Assembly: GCA_902601705.1 (NCBI GenBank)
Contig: CACKNV010000004.1
Location: 37,971 to 101,970 of the forward strand
Length of the DNA: 64,000 nucleotides
Origin: an uncultured Pelagibacteraceae bacterium
GTDB taxonomy: Bacteria > Pseudomonadota > Alphaproteobacteria > Pelagibacterales > Pelagibacteraceae
Direction of reading: 5' to 3'
The notes under the pieces were generated by a model. The model had not been told where the DNA came from and made no database searches. It was given only the letters and a program-made list of their open reading frames with translations. Of this stretch, positions 34,979 through 44,174 are shown piece after piece. The translations under genes and the position numbers were made by a program. Position 1 is the first letter of the stretch. Each line of letters starts with the position of its first letter.

Positions 34979-36151
34979 TTATCTTTCAATACACATTGCA
35001 ATACCCATACCACCACCGATACAAAGAGTTGCTAAACCTTTTTTTACATCACGCTTAATCATTTCGTGTATAAGTGTGACCAATATTCGGGTTCCTGATG
35101 CTCCGATAGGATGCCCTAATGCAATAGCGCCGCCGTTTACATTTACTTTCTCCTTGGGAATAGAAAGCGTTTTTAATACAGCTAAACTTTGAGCTGCAAA
35201 AGCTTCATTAATTTCAAATAAATCTACATCTTTTATATCCCATCCTGCTAATTCTAAAGCTTTTTTTGTTGACGGGATTGGACCTGTTCCCATCAAGGCT
35301 GGATCAACACCGCAACTCGCCCATGATTTTATAGAGGCTAAAATTTTTGCATTGTTTTTTTTTAAAGCTACCTCAGACATTAAAGCAACCGCAGCTGCAC
35401 CATCGTTAATTCCCGAGGAATTTCCAGCTGTTACTGATCCATTTTTTTTAAAAACAGGTTTTAATTTTCTTAATACGTCTATATCAACACTATCTCTTGG
35501 GTGTTCATCTTTATTAAAATCTACTTCGGATTTTTTTGATTGAATCTTAAAATTAACAATCTCTTCACTAAATTTGTTTTCTTTTTGGGCTTTCAAAGCT
35601 TTTTCCTGTGAATTGATCGCAAATAGGTCCTGCTCCTCTCTAGTAATCTGAAATTTTTCAGCAACATTTTCTGCTGTCATTCCCATGTGATAATCATTAA
35701 AAGCATCCCAAAGTCCATCTTTAATCATGGTGTCTGTAATCTTTGCATCTCCAAACTTTTTTCCATCTCTTAAATGTATCGAATGAGGAGCCTGTGACAT
35801 GCTTTCTTGGCCTCCAGCTATGACTATTTGTGACTCCCCAGACTTAATACTTTGAAAACCAGACGCTACTGATCTAATTCCAGAGCCACAGACTTGGTTA
35901 ATTAAATAAGCTGGTTTTTCTTTAGGGATTCCAGACTCAATGGATGCTTGTCTCGCTGGATTTTGACCAGTTCCTCCGGTTAACACTTGACCAAAAATAA
36001 TTTCGTCAATTTCATCTTTTTTCAGGTTTGCTTTTTTAATCGATTCTATAATTACACTTGCTCCTAACTTGAAAGCAGGTACACTTTTTAAACTTTTATT
36101 TAATGACCCAATCGCTGTTCTTGTTGCAGACGTAATAAAAACTTTTTTCAT
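34979..36151 (-). CDS. Acetyl-CoA acetyltransferase (biosynthetic-type thiolase)
   Basis: Joins two acetyl-CoA to acetoacetyl-CoA, or the reverse. The nucleophile Cys88 is in [10 protein letters not shown], the second active-site blocks are NEAFA and GHPIGASG, and the last Cys is in [10 protein letters not shown]. The length of 390 is typical of AtoB/PhaA. Facing the acetoacetyl-CoA synthetase gene, it suggests acetoacetate use by conversion to two acetyl-CoA. No other PHB genes are nearby. Confidence 0.93.
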   Translation of the reverse strand: MKKVFITSATRTAIGSLNKSLKSVPAFKLGASVIIESIKKANLKKDEIDEIIFGQVLTGGTGQNPARQASIESGIPKEKPAYLINQVCGSGIRSVASGFQSIKSGESQIVIAGGQESMSQAPHSIHLRDGKKFGDAKITDTMIKDGLWDAFNDYHMGMTAENVAEKFQITREEQDLFAINSQEKALKAQKENKFSEEIVNFKIQSKKSEVDFNKDEHPRDSVDIDVLRKLKPVFKKNGSVTAGNSSGINDGAAAVALMSEVALKKNNAKILASIKSWASCGVDPALMGTGPIPSTKKALELAGWDIKDVDLFEINEAFAAQSLAVLKTLSIPKEKVNVNGGAIALGHPIGASGTRILVTLIHEMIKRDVKKGLATLCIGGGMGIAMCIER

Positions 36152-36162
36152 AATATAAACTT

Positions 36163-37503
36163 TTATAATTCATTTTTCTTATCAATTAAATTATCTTTTT
36201 GTGTCAATGCTACCAAAATAGCTAAAATTAAAAATAAATATGATGCATTTCCTGTTGTAAAAAAACTACCTGTGCTTTTTATTGGGAATATTTCAATTAT
36301 GAATAAGAATATAAATGGTACTATTATATTATTATTTTCAAATTCATTTTTTGAAATATATTTTTTAAAAAAACTATTATATAGAACTATTGTGAAAATA
36401 CCTAATATAGTAAAAAAACCAAGCAAACCAGTTTCAGTTAATATTTCTAAATAATAGTTATGAGGGTGCATGTTGCAGACGAAATTTGAGTCTGGGTCAA
36501 TATTATCTCTTACATGACAGTAGTATCTAAAATTTTTAATCCCCCCGCCTATATATTTATTTAAACGCCACGTTTCATAAAAAGATGCAAATTCCTTTAA
36601 GTATTGCGGGATGTTATTATTTTTATAGTTTTTTTGATTAACAACAATAACAACAATTTTTGACATTTGATTATAAAAACTTTGAAAGTTTTTTTTCACT
36701 TTATTGTTAAAATTAAATGCTAATAAAAAAATAACCGAAAACAATAGAAGAAATGGAAAAAAATATTTTCGAGTTTGTTTTTGGAATATTGCAATTAAAC
36801 AGATTAAAAGAACAAAAAGAAGTAAAGGCATCCTATTTCCAGAAAAAATTAAACCTAAAAAAAAAATTATAAAAAGGGTAGGAATTATAATCATTAATGT
36901 TTTTTTTGAAATTTTATTGAAAAATAAAGGGATTACAAAAAAAGAAAAAACTGAGAATCTTTGTATAAACCCACCTGCAATAAGCTCATCTCCAAAAGGA
37001 CCGCCTAATTTCCTTAAATCACTAGGAGCCTCAAAACCAAAAATGTCTTTTCCATAAATTAATTGTAAAACAATATCTAAACTTACAAAGATTGAAGACA
37101 AAGAGCATGAAATAAAAAAAAATTTCAAGTTGAGTAAGTTTTTTTCAACTAAAAATTTTAAAGTAAAATATAAAAATAGATATTTAAAAAAAAGTAAGGA
37201 TTTAATTGTAGTTGAAAAATACCCCCTCCAAACAGAGAAGCTTTGATGTTCTAAGTATAATGATATATCGTTAAATATACCGGTTCCTAATATGAAAAAG
37301 AAAAAAAAGATTATAATTTTGTCTAAAATAAAAAATTTTACACTAAATAAATCTCTTCCATACAAAATCAAAACTGAGAAAATAATTAGTAATATATTTA
37401 TATTAATAATCATATTTCCAGCTATAAAACTTATTGGCATTAAAGCTAATAATAAGCTGAAAAAATTTACTTTAGAAAATTTTAAGTAAGAAAATAAATA
37501 CAT
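36163..37503 (-). CDS. O-antigen ligase/polymerase (Wzy/WaaL) family membrane protein
   Basis: Polytopic inner-membrane protein of 446 residues with about eleven helices. The central SGNRMPLLLFVLLI segment and a large periplasmic loop around residues 270-340 (YLKEFASFYETWRLNKYIGGG, then HPHNYYLEILTETG) match the Wzy_C/O-antigen ligase family. It either polymerises or attaches surface glycan; the sequence does not separate the two. Very rich in Phe, Ile, Lys and Asn. First member of the glycan block. Confidence 0.83.
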   Translation of the reverse strand: MYLFSYLKFSKVNFFSLLLALMPISFIAGNMIININILLIIFSVLILYGRDLFSVKFFILDKIIIFFFFFILGTGIFNDISLYLEHQSFSVWRGYFSTTIKSLLFFKYLFLYFTLKFLVEKNLLNLKFFFISCSLSSIFVSLDIVLQLIYGKDIFGFEAPSDLRKLGGPFGDELIAGGFIQRFSVFSFFVIPLFFNKISKKTLMIIIPTLFIIFFLGLIFSGNRMPLLLFVLLICLIAIFQKQTRKYFFPFLLLFSVIFLLAFNFNNKVKKNFQSFYNQMSKIVVIVVNQKNYKNNNIPQYLKEFASFYETWRLNKYIGGGIKNFRYYCHVRDNIDPDSNFVCNMHPHNYYLEILTETGLLGFFTILGIFTIVLYNSFFKKYISKNEFENNNIIVPFIFLFIIEIFPIKSTGSFFTTGNASYLFLILAILVALTQKDNLIDKKNEL

Positions 37504-37583
37504 TTTTTTAAAAAAATTATGCTATTTGTTATATTATGAAAATATTTCAAAAAATAGAATTAAATAAGTTAATTTATAATTAT

Positions 37584-37660
37584 GCGCCTGTAGCTCAACT
37601 GGATAGAGCGCTTGGCTACGGACCAGGAGGTTCTGGGTTCAAATCCTAGCAGGCGCACCA
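37584..37660 (+). tRNA. tRNA-Arg (anticodon ACG)
   Basis: A 77-base cloverleaf. Acceptor GCGCCTG with CAGGCGC, D arm GCTC/GAGC, anticodon stem CTTGG/CCAGG with loop CTACGGA (anticodon ACG, to be edited to ICG), T arm with TTCAAAT, and an encoded CCA (37658-37660). It lies inside the glycan block with the next ATG three bases downstream. Confidence 0.96.
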
Positions 37661-37663
37661 AAT

Positions 37664-38905
37664 ATGAAAAAAATTTTTGAAAGTAAAGAACTTTTTATAC
37701 TTTTGCTTATAAGTTTTTTCGTAAGAATTTTAACTGCATATTTTTATGGCGAGGGAGCATTAATAAATGAGTGGGGCACTTTAATACATAATTTTGAAAA
37801 AACAGGAACAATTGGAATTTTTGTTCGATTAGATGAGTTTACTGCCATAGATAAATTAGTAGAAAATGGAGAAAAAGTTTTGCCCTCAGCATTTATGCCT
37901 CCTCTTTACTTTTATTTTATTTATACAATTAAATTTATTTTTAATAATTTTTTAAATTTTATTCATGTAATTATTTTTTTTCAAATAATTTTAAGTCTTG
38001 TCTCTATTTATTTTTTTTATAAGATTTTAAATTTTTTAGAAAATAATAAGAATATAAATTTGATTATTTTAACTATTTTCGCTTTATTTCCGTTATATAT
38101 TTACTCTGCAGTTCAAATTTCTTCAATATCGTTACAAATTTATCTTTTAATTGGTTTTTTTTATTTTCTATTTAAATTTTATAAAACAAATAAAAGAAAA
38201 CACTTAATCATTTTCTCATTATTTGCAGGTTTGTTAATTCTAATTAGAGGAGAATTTTATTTATTTTACTTTTTAACACTTGTTTATTTCTTCTTATTCG
38301 TAGAAAAAAATTTAAAGGGTCTTTTAATTTCACTCATTATTTCTTTGATAATTGTTTCGCCTTACCTTTATAGAAATTATTTAAACTTTGATACATTTAC
38401 TATTACAAAATCTTTAGGCTTCAATCTTCTAAAAGGTAATAATCCTACCTATACAATTGAGGGTAATTCTGATTTTATTTTAGATAACTTTAGTAGTACA
38501 AATATTAAGTTAAAAACAGATAAAAATTATGAAATAAATTTAGATAATTTTTATAAAAAGAAAGCAATAGACTATATAAAAAATGATCCAATAAACTATA
38601 TTAATTTTTATTTTAAAAAAGTTTTTTCATATATATTTTTAGATCTTAATTCTTCATATGATAATTATTATAATCTTCTTCATTTGATACCAAAAATTTT
38701 TATCTCAATTATCGGCTTTGTCAGTGCAATAATATGTTTAAGAAAAAAAGGAATTTTTCAATATTTATCCCTTTATTACTTTGCAAATATCTTTTTATTT
38801 TCGGTATTTTTTATTTTGCCAAGATATAGTGTAATTCTTTTACCAATCAATTTACTGCTTTCTGTAGAATTAATTAATTTTCTAAGAAGAAAATTTATCA
38901 ATTAA
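37664..38905 (+). CDS. Membrane glycosyltransferase (GT39/ArnT-like)
   Basis: Polytopic protein of 413 residues with about ten helices. An N-terminal luminal-type loop (SFFVRILTAYFYGEGALINEWG) with acidic residues is followed by strings of hydrophobic helices. This is the layout of lipid-linked-sugar glycosyltransferases of the PMT/ArnT superfamily. The donor would be a polyprenyl-phosphate sugar. The ATG is three bases past the tRNA-Arg end, so it probably shares the tRNA promoter. Its end overlaps the convergent epimerase gene by 24 bases. Confidence 0.72.
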   Translation: MKKIFESKELFILLLISFFVRILTAYFYGEGALINEWGTLIHNFEKTGTIGIFVRLDEFTAIDKLVENGEKVLPSAFMPPLYFYFIYTIKFIFNNFLNFIHVIIFFQIILSLVSIYFFYKILNFLENNKNINLIILTIFALFPLYIYSAVQISSISLQIYLLIGFFYFLFKFYKTNKRKHLIIFSLFAGLLILIRGEFYLFYFLTLVYFFLFVEKNLKGLLISLIISLIIVSPYLYRNYLNFDTFTITKSLGFNLLKGNNPTYTIEGNSDFILDNFSSTNIKLKTDKNYEINLDNFYKKKAIDYIKNDPINYINFYFKKVFSYIFLDLNSSYDNYYNLLHLIPKIFISIIGFVSAIICLRKKGIFQYLSLYYFANIFLFSVFFILPRYSVILLPINLLLSVELINFLRRKFIN

Positions 38906-39934
38906 TTCCTTAATTATTTTTGTAGATGAGTACTTCTGCTTCCAGTTTGGATAGTCTTTTCTGAATTTCTTCATGCTTGAAACATACCAAATATGATCAC
39001 CAACTCTATTTTGTTTTAAGATTTTTCGTTTAATTTTTACATTTGCAAGTTTTTCAACAATATTTAAAGCTTCAATAATCGAACAGTTCGAGAATCTGCC
39101 ACCGCCTGTATTGTAAACTTTACCGTATCCAGGTTTTTTATAGAACTCCCAAAAGCATCTAATTAAATCTTCGCTATGAATATTGTCTCTTACTTGTTTA
39201 CCTTTGTAGCCAATTAAAAAATATTGTTTTTTTTGCAATGAAGCTTTCACCAGATAAGATAGAAAACCATGAAGCTTAGCTCCAGAATGATTTGGACCGG
39301 TTATACAACCAGCTCTAAAACAAGCAGTTTTAAGACCCACATTTCTCCCATATTCTTGAACAATTAAATCTGCGTAAGCTTTTGAAGCACCAAAAAAACT
39401 ATGAGTGCAGTTATCTATAGACATAGTTTCGTCTATACCAGAATTAAATTTATGTGAACTTTTGATTTCCCATCTGGTTTTTTTTTCAACCAAAGGTAAA
39501 AAATTTGGGTTATCCCCGTATATTTTATTTGTAGACATAAAAATAAAAGGTGCATTAGGACAATATAATTTAGTGAGCTCTAAAAGGTTCAATGTTCCCT
39601 TTGCATTAATATCAAAGTCAATAAAAGGTTTATTTTTTGCCCAGTCATGAGAGGGTTGAGCTGCGGCATGAATAACAACTTTAATTTTTTTTTTATATTT
39701 TGAAAAAACTTTTTTTAATGAACTTAGATTTCTTATATCTATGTTCAAATGTTCATAATTGTTTAATTGATTTTTAAGTTTTTTTTTAACCCAAGAAATA
39801 TCTCCATCTTTTCCAAAAAAAAATTTTCTTGTATTATTATCTATTCCTAAAATTTTAAAGCCTTTTTTGGCAAAATATATAGACGCCTCTGATCCTACTA
39901 ATCCGCAAGATCCTGTGATTAAAGCAAAATTCAT
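38882..39934 (-). CDS. NAD-dependent sugar epimerase, CDP-paratose 2-epimerase-like
   Basis: Extended short-chain dehydrogenase of 350 residues. Rossmann motif TGSCGLVGSEA at 7-17 and the distinctive TRKFFFGKDGD region. The catalytic Tyr-x3-Lys is replaced by Phe-x3-Lys (FFGASKAYAD). I recall the same Phe in close relatives of this epimerase branch, so it may be a branch feature rather than damage. It probably modifies a nucleotide sugar for the surface glycan. Shares one base with the second epimerase gene. Confidence 0.82.
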   Translation of the reverse strand: MNFALITGSCGLVGSEASIYFAKKGFKILGIDNNTRKFFFGKDGDISWVKKKLKNQLNNYEHLNIDIRNLSSLKKVFSKYKKKIKVVIHAAAQPSHDWAKNKPFIDFDINAKGTLNLLELTKLYCPNAPFIFMSTNKIYGDNPNFLPLVEKKTRWEIKSSHKFNSGIDETMSIDNCTHSFFGASKAYADLIVQEYGRNVGLKTACFRAGCITGPNHSGAKLHGFLSYLVKASLQKKQYFLIGYKGKQVRDNIHSEDLIRCFWEFYKKPGYGKVYNTGGGRFSNCSIIEALNIVEKLANVKIKRKILKQNRVGDHIWYVSSMKKFRKDYPNWKQKYSSTKIIKELIDKFSS

Positions 39935-40959
39935 TAAAAGTATTTCCTTAATTTTTTATTTTTATGTAGCCATTGATAAATATCATTTAGAATTATATTA
40001 ATATTTTTAAGTGGCTCCCAATTATAAAATTTCTTAATTTTTTTATTATCTGTAATAAAATAAGGTATATCAAAAATAGAAGTTTTAGGCACTTTTTTGA
40101 TTATAATCTTATTGTTTGTAATTTTCTGACATTTAGAAGTTAAATCTTTCAAAGAAATATAACTTTTCAAACCTCCTCCGATATTAAATGTATTATTATT
40201 TATTTTTTTTAGTTTTTTGATTTGTATGGAAATGATTTCACACACATCATCAATATGAATTACATCTCTTACCTGATTACCATATCCACCAAATCCAATA
40301 TACGATAATTTTTTTTTTAAGTAATGTTTAGCTACCCAAAGAGGCACAAAACCTTGATCTTGTTTTCCAAATTGCCAAGGGCCAGCAATTACCCCGAATC
40401 TATTAATGATATATTTTAATTTGGTGTTAAAAAAAATCTCACGAATTAACTTTTCTGACGCAAGTTTAGTAAATCCATAAAGTGAGCTAGCATTTGTTGT
40501 ATCAAAATTTTCATTTATTTTTTTCTTAATTTTAAGAGGTTTTGAAATATTAAGACTTTTAGAAAAATTTCTTAATCTAGAGATAGAATACACTCTACTT
40601 GAAGAAAGAAATATTATATTTGCATTATCTTTTTTGCATTTTTTTAAAATATTAAAAGTACCAATTAGGTTTGTTTTAAAAACTCTATCAGGATCTTTTC
40701 TAGAAGCTTCAATCGCTGGTTCTGCGCAGCAATCAATTATTAGATCAAATTTTGGTAAATCGTTAATTTTCTCAAATTTTTCAATATTAAAATTAAAATT
40801 CTTTATTCTGTGAATTTTAAGTCTATCTCTGTTTAATATTGAACCTTTCCTAGTAAGATTGTCTAAACTAGATATTTTAGCTTTTTTAAGTTTTTTTTTT
40901 AAATAAATGGCGATATTTGAACCAACAAAGCCACAACCACCTGTAATAAGTATTTTCAT
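39934..40959 (-). CDS. NAD-dependent sugar epimerase/dehydratase, CDP-paratose 2-epimerase-like
   Basis: Extended SDR of 341 residues. Rossmann motif TGGCGFVGSN at 6-15, DNLTRKGS, DCCAEPAIEASRKDP and the catalytic Tyr-x3-Lys in SSLYGFTKLASEK. The YGNQVRDVIHIDDV stretch fits the CDP-tyvelose epimerase branch. Together with the preceding SDR gene it suggests synthesis of an unusual deoxyhexose for the envelope. The exact reaction is not certain. Confidence 0.83.
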   Translation of the reverse strand: MKILITGGCGFVGSNIAIYLKKKLKKAKISSLDNLTRKGSILNRDRLKIHRIKNFNFNIEKFEKINDLPKFDLIIDCCAEPAIEASRKDPDRVFKTNLIGTFNILKKCKKDNANIIFLSSSRVYSISRLRNFSKSLNISKPLKIKKKINENFDTTNASSLYGFTKLASEKLIREIFFNTKLKYIINRFGVIAGPWQFGKQDQGFVPLWVAKHYLKKKLSYIGFGGYGNQVRDVIHIDDVCEIISIQIKKLKKINNNTFNIGGGLKSYISLKDLTSKCQKITNNKIIIKKVPKTSIFDIPYFITDNKKIKKFYNWEPLKNINIILNDIYQWLHKNKKLRKYF

Positions 40960-41002
40960 TATATTTTAATTAACTTATTAATATTCAAAAATAAACAATT
41001 TT

Positions 41003-41716
41003 ATGCTCTCGATATTGATACCAGTGAGAAACGAGTCAGATGCTTTAGAAGATATTATTGAGCATTTTTCAAAAAACCTAATAAATCTTAATCATGAAGT
41101 TTTAATAATAAACGATTTTAGTGAAGATGATACTCTAATAAAAATAGAAAATTTAATATTAGGTAAAAGTAATTTTAGAGTTTTAAATAATACGAAAAAA
41201 GGTTTAGGAGGAGCTATAAATTTAGGTATAAGAGAGTCTAAAGGAAAAAATATAGCGATAATGATGGCTGATGGATCAGATGATATTAATGACTTAATTA
41301 ATTATAACAAACTGATAAATTCTGACAATTACGATGCGATTTTGGGCTCAAGGTTTTTAAAAGAGTCAAAAGTTATAGATTATCCTTTTCAAAAATTAAT
41401 ACTAAATAGATTATTCAATTATTTTGTAGGTCTTGTTTTTTGGAATAAGTACAACGATTACACTAATGCTTTTAAAATTTATAAGAAAAGTGCATTAATT
41501 GAAATATCCCCACTTATTTCTGAGAGCTTCAATATATTTTTAGAAATTCCACTTAAAATTATATCAAGAAAATATAATTATAAAATAATACCAATAAGTT
41601 GGATAGGAAGAAAAAAAGGTGCTTCAAAATTTAAGATAAAGGAACTCGGTTCAAAATATTTATTTACCTTAATTTATTGTTTTATAGAAAAAAACTTATT
41701 AAATATAAAAAAATGA
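41003..41716 (+). CDS. Family 2 glycosyltransferase (polyprenyl-phosphate sugar synthase-like)
   Basis: GT-A fold enzyme of 237 residues. N-terminal SILIPVRNESDALED, the nucleotide-site NDFSEDDT, a metal-site ADGSDD, and the later GSRFLKES. It resembles dolichol-phosphate-mannose synthase-like enzymes that charge a lipid with sugar. That would supply the GT39-like enzyme of the same block (inference). Its stop overlaps the next small frame (ATGA). Confidence 0.86.
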   Translation: MLSILIPVRNESDALEDIIEHFSKNLINLNHEVLIINDFSEDDTLIKIENLILGKSNFRVLNNTKKGLGGAINLGIRESKGKNIAIMMADGSDDINDLINYNKLINSDNYDAILGSRFLKESKVIDYPFQKLILNRLFNYFVGLVFWNKYNDYTNAFKIYKKSALIEISPLISESFNIFLEIPLKIISRKYNYKIIPISWIGRKKGASKFKIKELGSKYLFTLIYCFIEKNLLNIKK

Positions 41717-41808
41717 AATTTTTATTCAATCTATCTTTACAAAAATCAGTTGTTGTTTTTTTTATACTTGTATTACTTTTATTGGTCGGGTTAACAATAA
41801 TTTTATAA
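41713..41808 (+). CDS. Small single-helix membrane protein, coupled to the GT2 gene
   Basis: A 31-residue frame whose ATG overlaps the GT2 stop (ATGA). Residues 12-31 form one continuous hydrophobic helix (SVVVFFILVLLLLVGLTIIL), after a short polar start with two Lys. No family is recognised. The stop overlap with the convergent uppP gene is six bases. Coupling and helix suggest it may be real, possibly a partner of the glycosyltransferase, but the size leaves doubt. Confidence 0.45.
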   Translation: MKFLFNLSLQKSVVVFFILVLLLLVGLTIIL

Positions 41809-42558
41809 GTAAGCTATTATTAAAAGAACTATCCCTAAAAATAATCTATAATAAGCGAAAATATTTAAGCTAAATTTATTTAAATATTTTAAAAAATATT
41901 TTATAGTTATAAGCGAAAATAAAAAAGCAAAGAAAATTGCTAGAATATTCAAATTGTAATAATACTGGCTTTCTAAAAAAAGAATATTTTTAATTCCAAA
42001 AATTGAAACCGCACCTAAAATAGGAATCGAGATTAAAAAAGATATTTTTGCAGAGTCCACCCTTTCAAATTTTAAAAATCTTGCTGCTGTTATAGCTATA
42101 CCGGATCTACTCACTCCAGGTATTAAAGATAAAATTTGTAAGAACCCTATAAATAAAGCTGATTTCAAACTAAAATCCTTATTGATAGTTTTTTCTATTT
42201 TGAACTTATCACTGATATATAATAAAATTCCAAATATTAATGTTGTCCAAGCTATTATTTCAATGTTTCTCATTTTTTCTATAAAGTTTGTTTCAACCAA
42301 AACAATACCTGTCAACATTACTGGAATTGAAGAAATTATAATTTTAAAAAAAAGGGACTTATTTTTGTAAAAATTTATAACGTCCTTATAAAAATAGACT
42401 AAAACAGCCAAAAAGGACCCTATGTGTAAACTCACATCAATTGATAAGCTTTTCTCAAGCTCAAAAAATTCAGACGCAATTATTAAATGTGAGGAAGAAC
42501 TGATTGGTAAAAATTCTGTTACGCCTTGAATTAGAGATAAGAGAAAAATTGCAATCAC
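41803..42558 (-). CDS. uppP: Undecaprenyl-diphosphatase UppP/BacA
   Basis: Recycles undecaprenyl pyrophosphate to the monophosphate carrier for peptidoglycan and surface glycans. 251 residues with about eight helices. Catalytic motifs are GVTEFLPISSSSHL (residues 12-25) and PGVSRSGIAITAARFL. The length is normal. Its position at the end of the glycan block matches its role in supplying lipid carrier. Confidence 0.94.
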   Translation of the reverse strand: MIAIFLLSLIQGVTEFLPISSSSHLIIASEFFELEKSLSIDVSLHIGSFLAVLVYFYKDVINFYKNKSLFFKIIISSIPVMLTGIVLVETNFIEKMRNIEIIAWTTLIFGILLYISDKFKIEKTINKDFSLKSALFIGFLQILSLIPGVSRSGIAITAARFLKFERVDSAKISFLISIPILGAVSIFGIKNILFLESQYYYNLNILAIFFAFLFSLITIKYFLKYLNKFSLNIFAYYRLFLGIVLLIIAYL

Positions 42559-42627
42559 TTATTAATAAGTAAAATTAAAGGTTGTTTTTTTATTGGCAAT
42601 ACCCAATGCATATCAGTTATGCAATAA

Positions 42628-42657
42628 ATGACATTACTTTTTTAAGGTTTTTATAAT
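42628..42657 (+). promoter_or_regulatory. Likely promoter of gltD-gltB
   Basis: ATGACA (42628-42633), an 18-base spacer and a perfect TATAAT (42652-42657). A second candidate, TTGACC (42672-42677) with AACAAT 17 bases on, lies closer to the gene. The 165-base gap between uppP and gltD shows no known riboswitch. Confidence 0.5.
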
Positions 42658-42723
42658 ATAGGTAATGGTCATTGACCTTTAAAAACTATCTTTCAACAAT
42701 TTCTTAACTTATTTAACTCTTCT

Positions 42724-44169
42724 ATGACTAAAAAAATGCTTAAATTTGTAGATTTAAAACAAGAGACACCTGAAAAAAGAGGTACAGAGAAAAGAAAAGG
42801 TGACTTTAATGAGATCTATAAAGAATACATTACTAATAAAGCTACTGAGCAATCAAGCAGATGTTCTCAGTGTGGTGTACCTTTCTGCCAAATACATTGT
42901 CCATTAAGTAATAACATACCGGATTGGTTAAAATTGACTGCTGAAGGTAGATTAAAAGAAGCTTATGAGCTTTCTCAAAGCACAAACAACATGCCAGAAG
43001 TTTGTGGTAGAATTTGTCCTCAAGATAGATTGTGTGAAGGAAATTGTGTAATTGAGCAGTCAGGTCATGGAACAGTAACAATAGGCTCAATAGAGAAGTA
43101 TATATCAGACACAGCTTGGGAAAAAGGATGGGTTAAACCATTAAAAGTTGAAAAAGAATTAAAACAATCAGTTGGAATTATAGGGGCTGGACCAGCAGGA
43201 ATGGCATGCGCTGAAGAACTTAGAAAATCAGGATATCAGGTAACAATTTATGATAGATATGACAGGCCAGGTGGTCTTTTAATTTATGGTATTCCAAACT
43301 TTAAATTAGAAAAATTTGTTGTTGAAAGAAGAACAAAACTTTTGAAAGATAATGGTATTAAATTTGTTCAAAACTTTGAAGTTGGAAAAGATAAAACTCT
43401 TTACGAACTGAAAGATAAACATGATGCAATTTTAATTGCTACTGGTGTTTATAAAGCCAGAGAAATAGATATCCCCGGTCACAATCTTCATAATATTTTC
43501 CCCGCAATGGAGTTTTTAACTGCGTCTAACAAAAAAGGGCTTGGTGATAAAGTTAAACTATTTGATGATGGTACATTAAATGCTGAAGGAAAAAATGTTG
43601 TTGTGATTGGCGGTGGAGATACAGCTATGGACTGTGTAAGAACTTCTGTACGACAAAAAGCTAAATCGGTAAAATGTTTATACAGACGCGATCGAGAAAA
43701 TATGCCAGGATCAGCCAGAGAAGTAGGTAATGCTATTGAAGAAGGAGTAGAATTTATTTGGTTAACTAGTCCTAAAAGTTTTGTTGGTGAGACACATGTT
43801 AAAGCAGTTGAGGTAAATAAAATGAAATTGGGAGAACCTGATTCTTCAGGAAGAAGAAGACCAGAAATTGAAAAAGGATCAGAGTATAAAATTCCTGCTG
43901 ACTTAGTGATTAAATCTTTGGGATTTGATCCTGAAAATTTACCTAAATTATTTAATGCTAAAGAATTAGTTATTTCTCAATGGGGTACTATTAAAATTGA
44001 TTTAAAATCGATGCAAACAAATCTTGATGGTGTTTTTGCTGCAGGAGATATTGTGAGAGGAGCATCACTAGTGGTTTGGGCGATCAGAGACGGTAGAGAT
44101 GCCGCTGCTCAAATTGAAAAATATTTACAGCAAAAAACAAATAAAAACAAGTCAGTAGCTGCAGCATAA
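42724..44169 (+). CDS. gltD: Glutamate synthase small subunit
   Basis: FAD and Fe-S subunit that passes electrons from NADPH to GltB. The N-terminal cysteine clusters CSQCGVPFCQIHCP and CGRICPQDRLCEGNC bind two 4Fe-4S centres. FAD-binding IIGAGPAGMACAEEL and NADPH-binding VIGGGDTAMDCVRT follow. Length 481, normal. It lies ahead of gltB, the reverse of the order in Escherichia coli, with five bases between the genes. Confidence 0.95.
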   Translation: MTKKMLKFVDLKQETPEKRGTEKRKGDFNEIYKEYITNKATEQSSRCSQCGVPFCQIHCPLSNNIPDWLKLTAEGRLKEAYELSQSTNNMPEVCGRICPQDRLCEGNCVIEQSGHGTVTIGSIEKYISDTAWEKGWVKPLKVEKELKQSVGIIGAGPAGMACAEELRKSGYQVTIYDRYDRPGGLLIYGIPNFKLEKFVVERRTKLLKDNGIKFVQNFEVGKDKTLYELKDKHDAILIATGVYKAREIDIPGHNLHNIFPAMEFLTASNKKGLGDKVKLFDDGTLNAEGKNVVVIGGGDTAMDCVRTSVRQKAKSVKCLYRRDRENMPGSAREVGNAIEEGVEFIWLTSPKSFVGETHVKAVEVNKMKLGEPDSSGRRRPEIEKGSEYKIPADLVIKSLGFDPENLPKLFNAKELVISQWGTIKIDLKSMQTNLDGVFAAGDIVRGASLVVWAIRDGRDAAAQIEKYLQQKTNKNKSVAAA

Positions 44170-44174
44170 TTAAA

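Noticed and set aside
36704..37489. Open frames on the plus strand opposite the O-antigen polymerase gene
   Set aside because: They are Lys/Ile/Asn low-complexity translations of the antisense strand of an A/T-rich gene with no start signals.
37500..37700. An integrated element at tRNA-Arg
   Set aside because: No integrase, no direct repeat of the tRNA 3' end and no mobile genes were seen near the tRNA.
39380..39410. Phe in place of the catalytic Tyr in the first epimerase as a knock-out mutation
   Set aside because: Close relatives in the CDP-paratose 2-epimerase-like branch share FGASK as I recall, so it is probably a branch feature.
42559..42723. A glycine or glutamine riboswitch before gltD
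   Set aside because: No conserved aptamer core is visible; only promoter-like boxes and an imperfect palindrome around 42661-42677.
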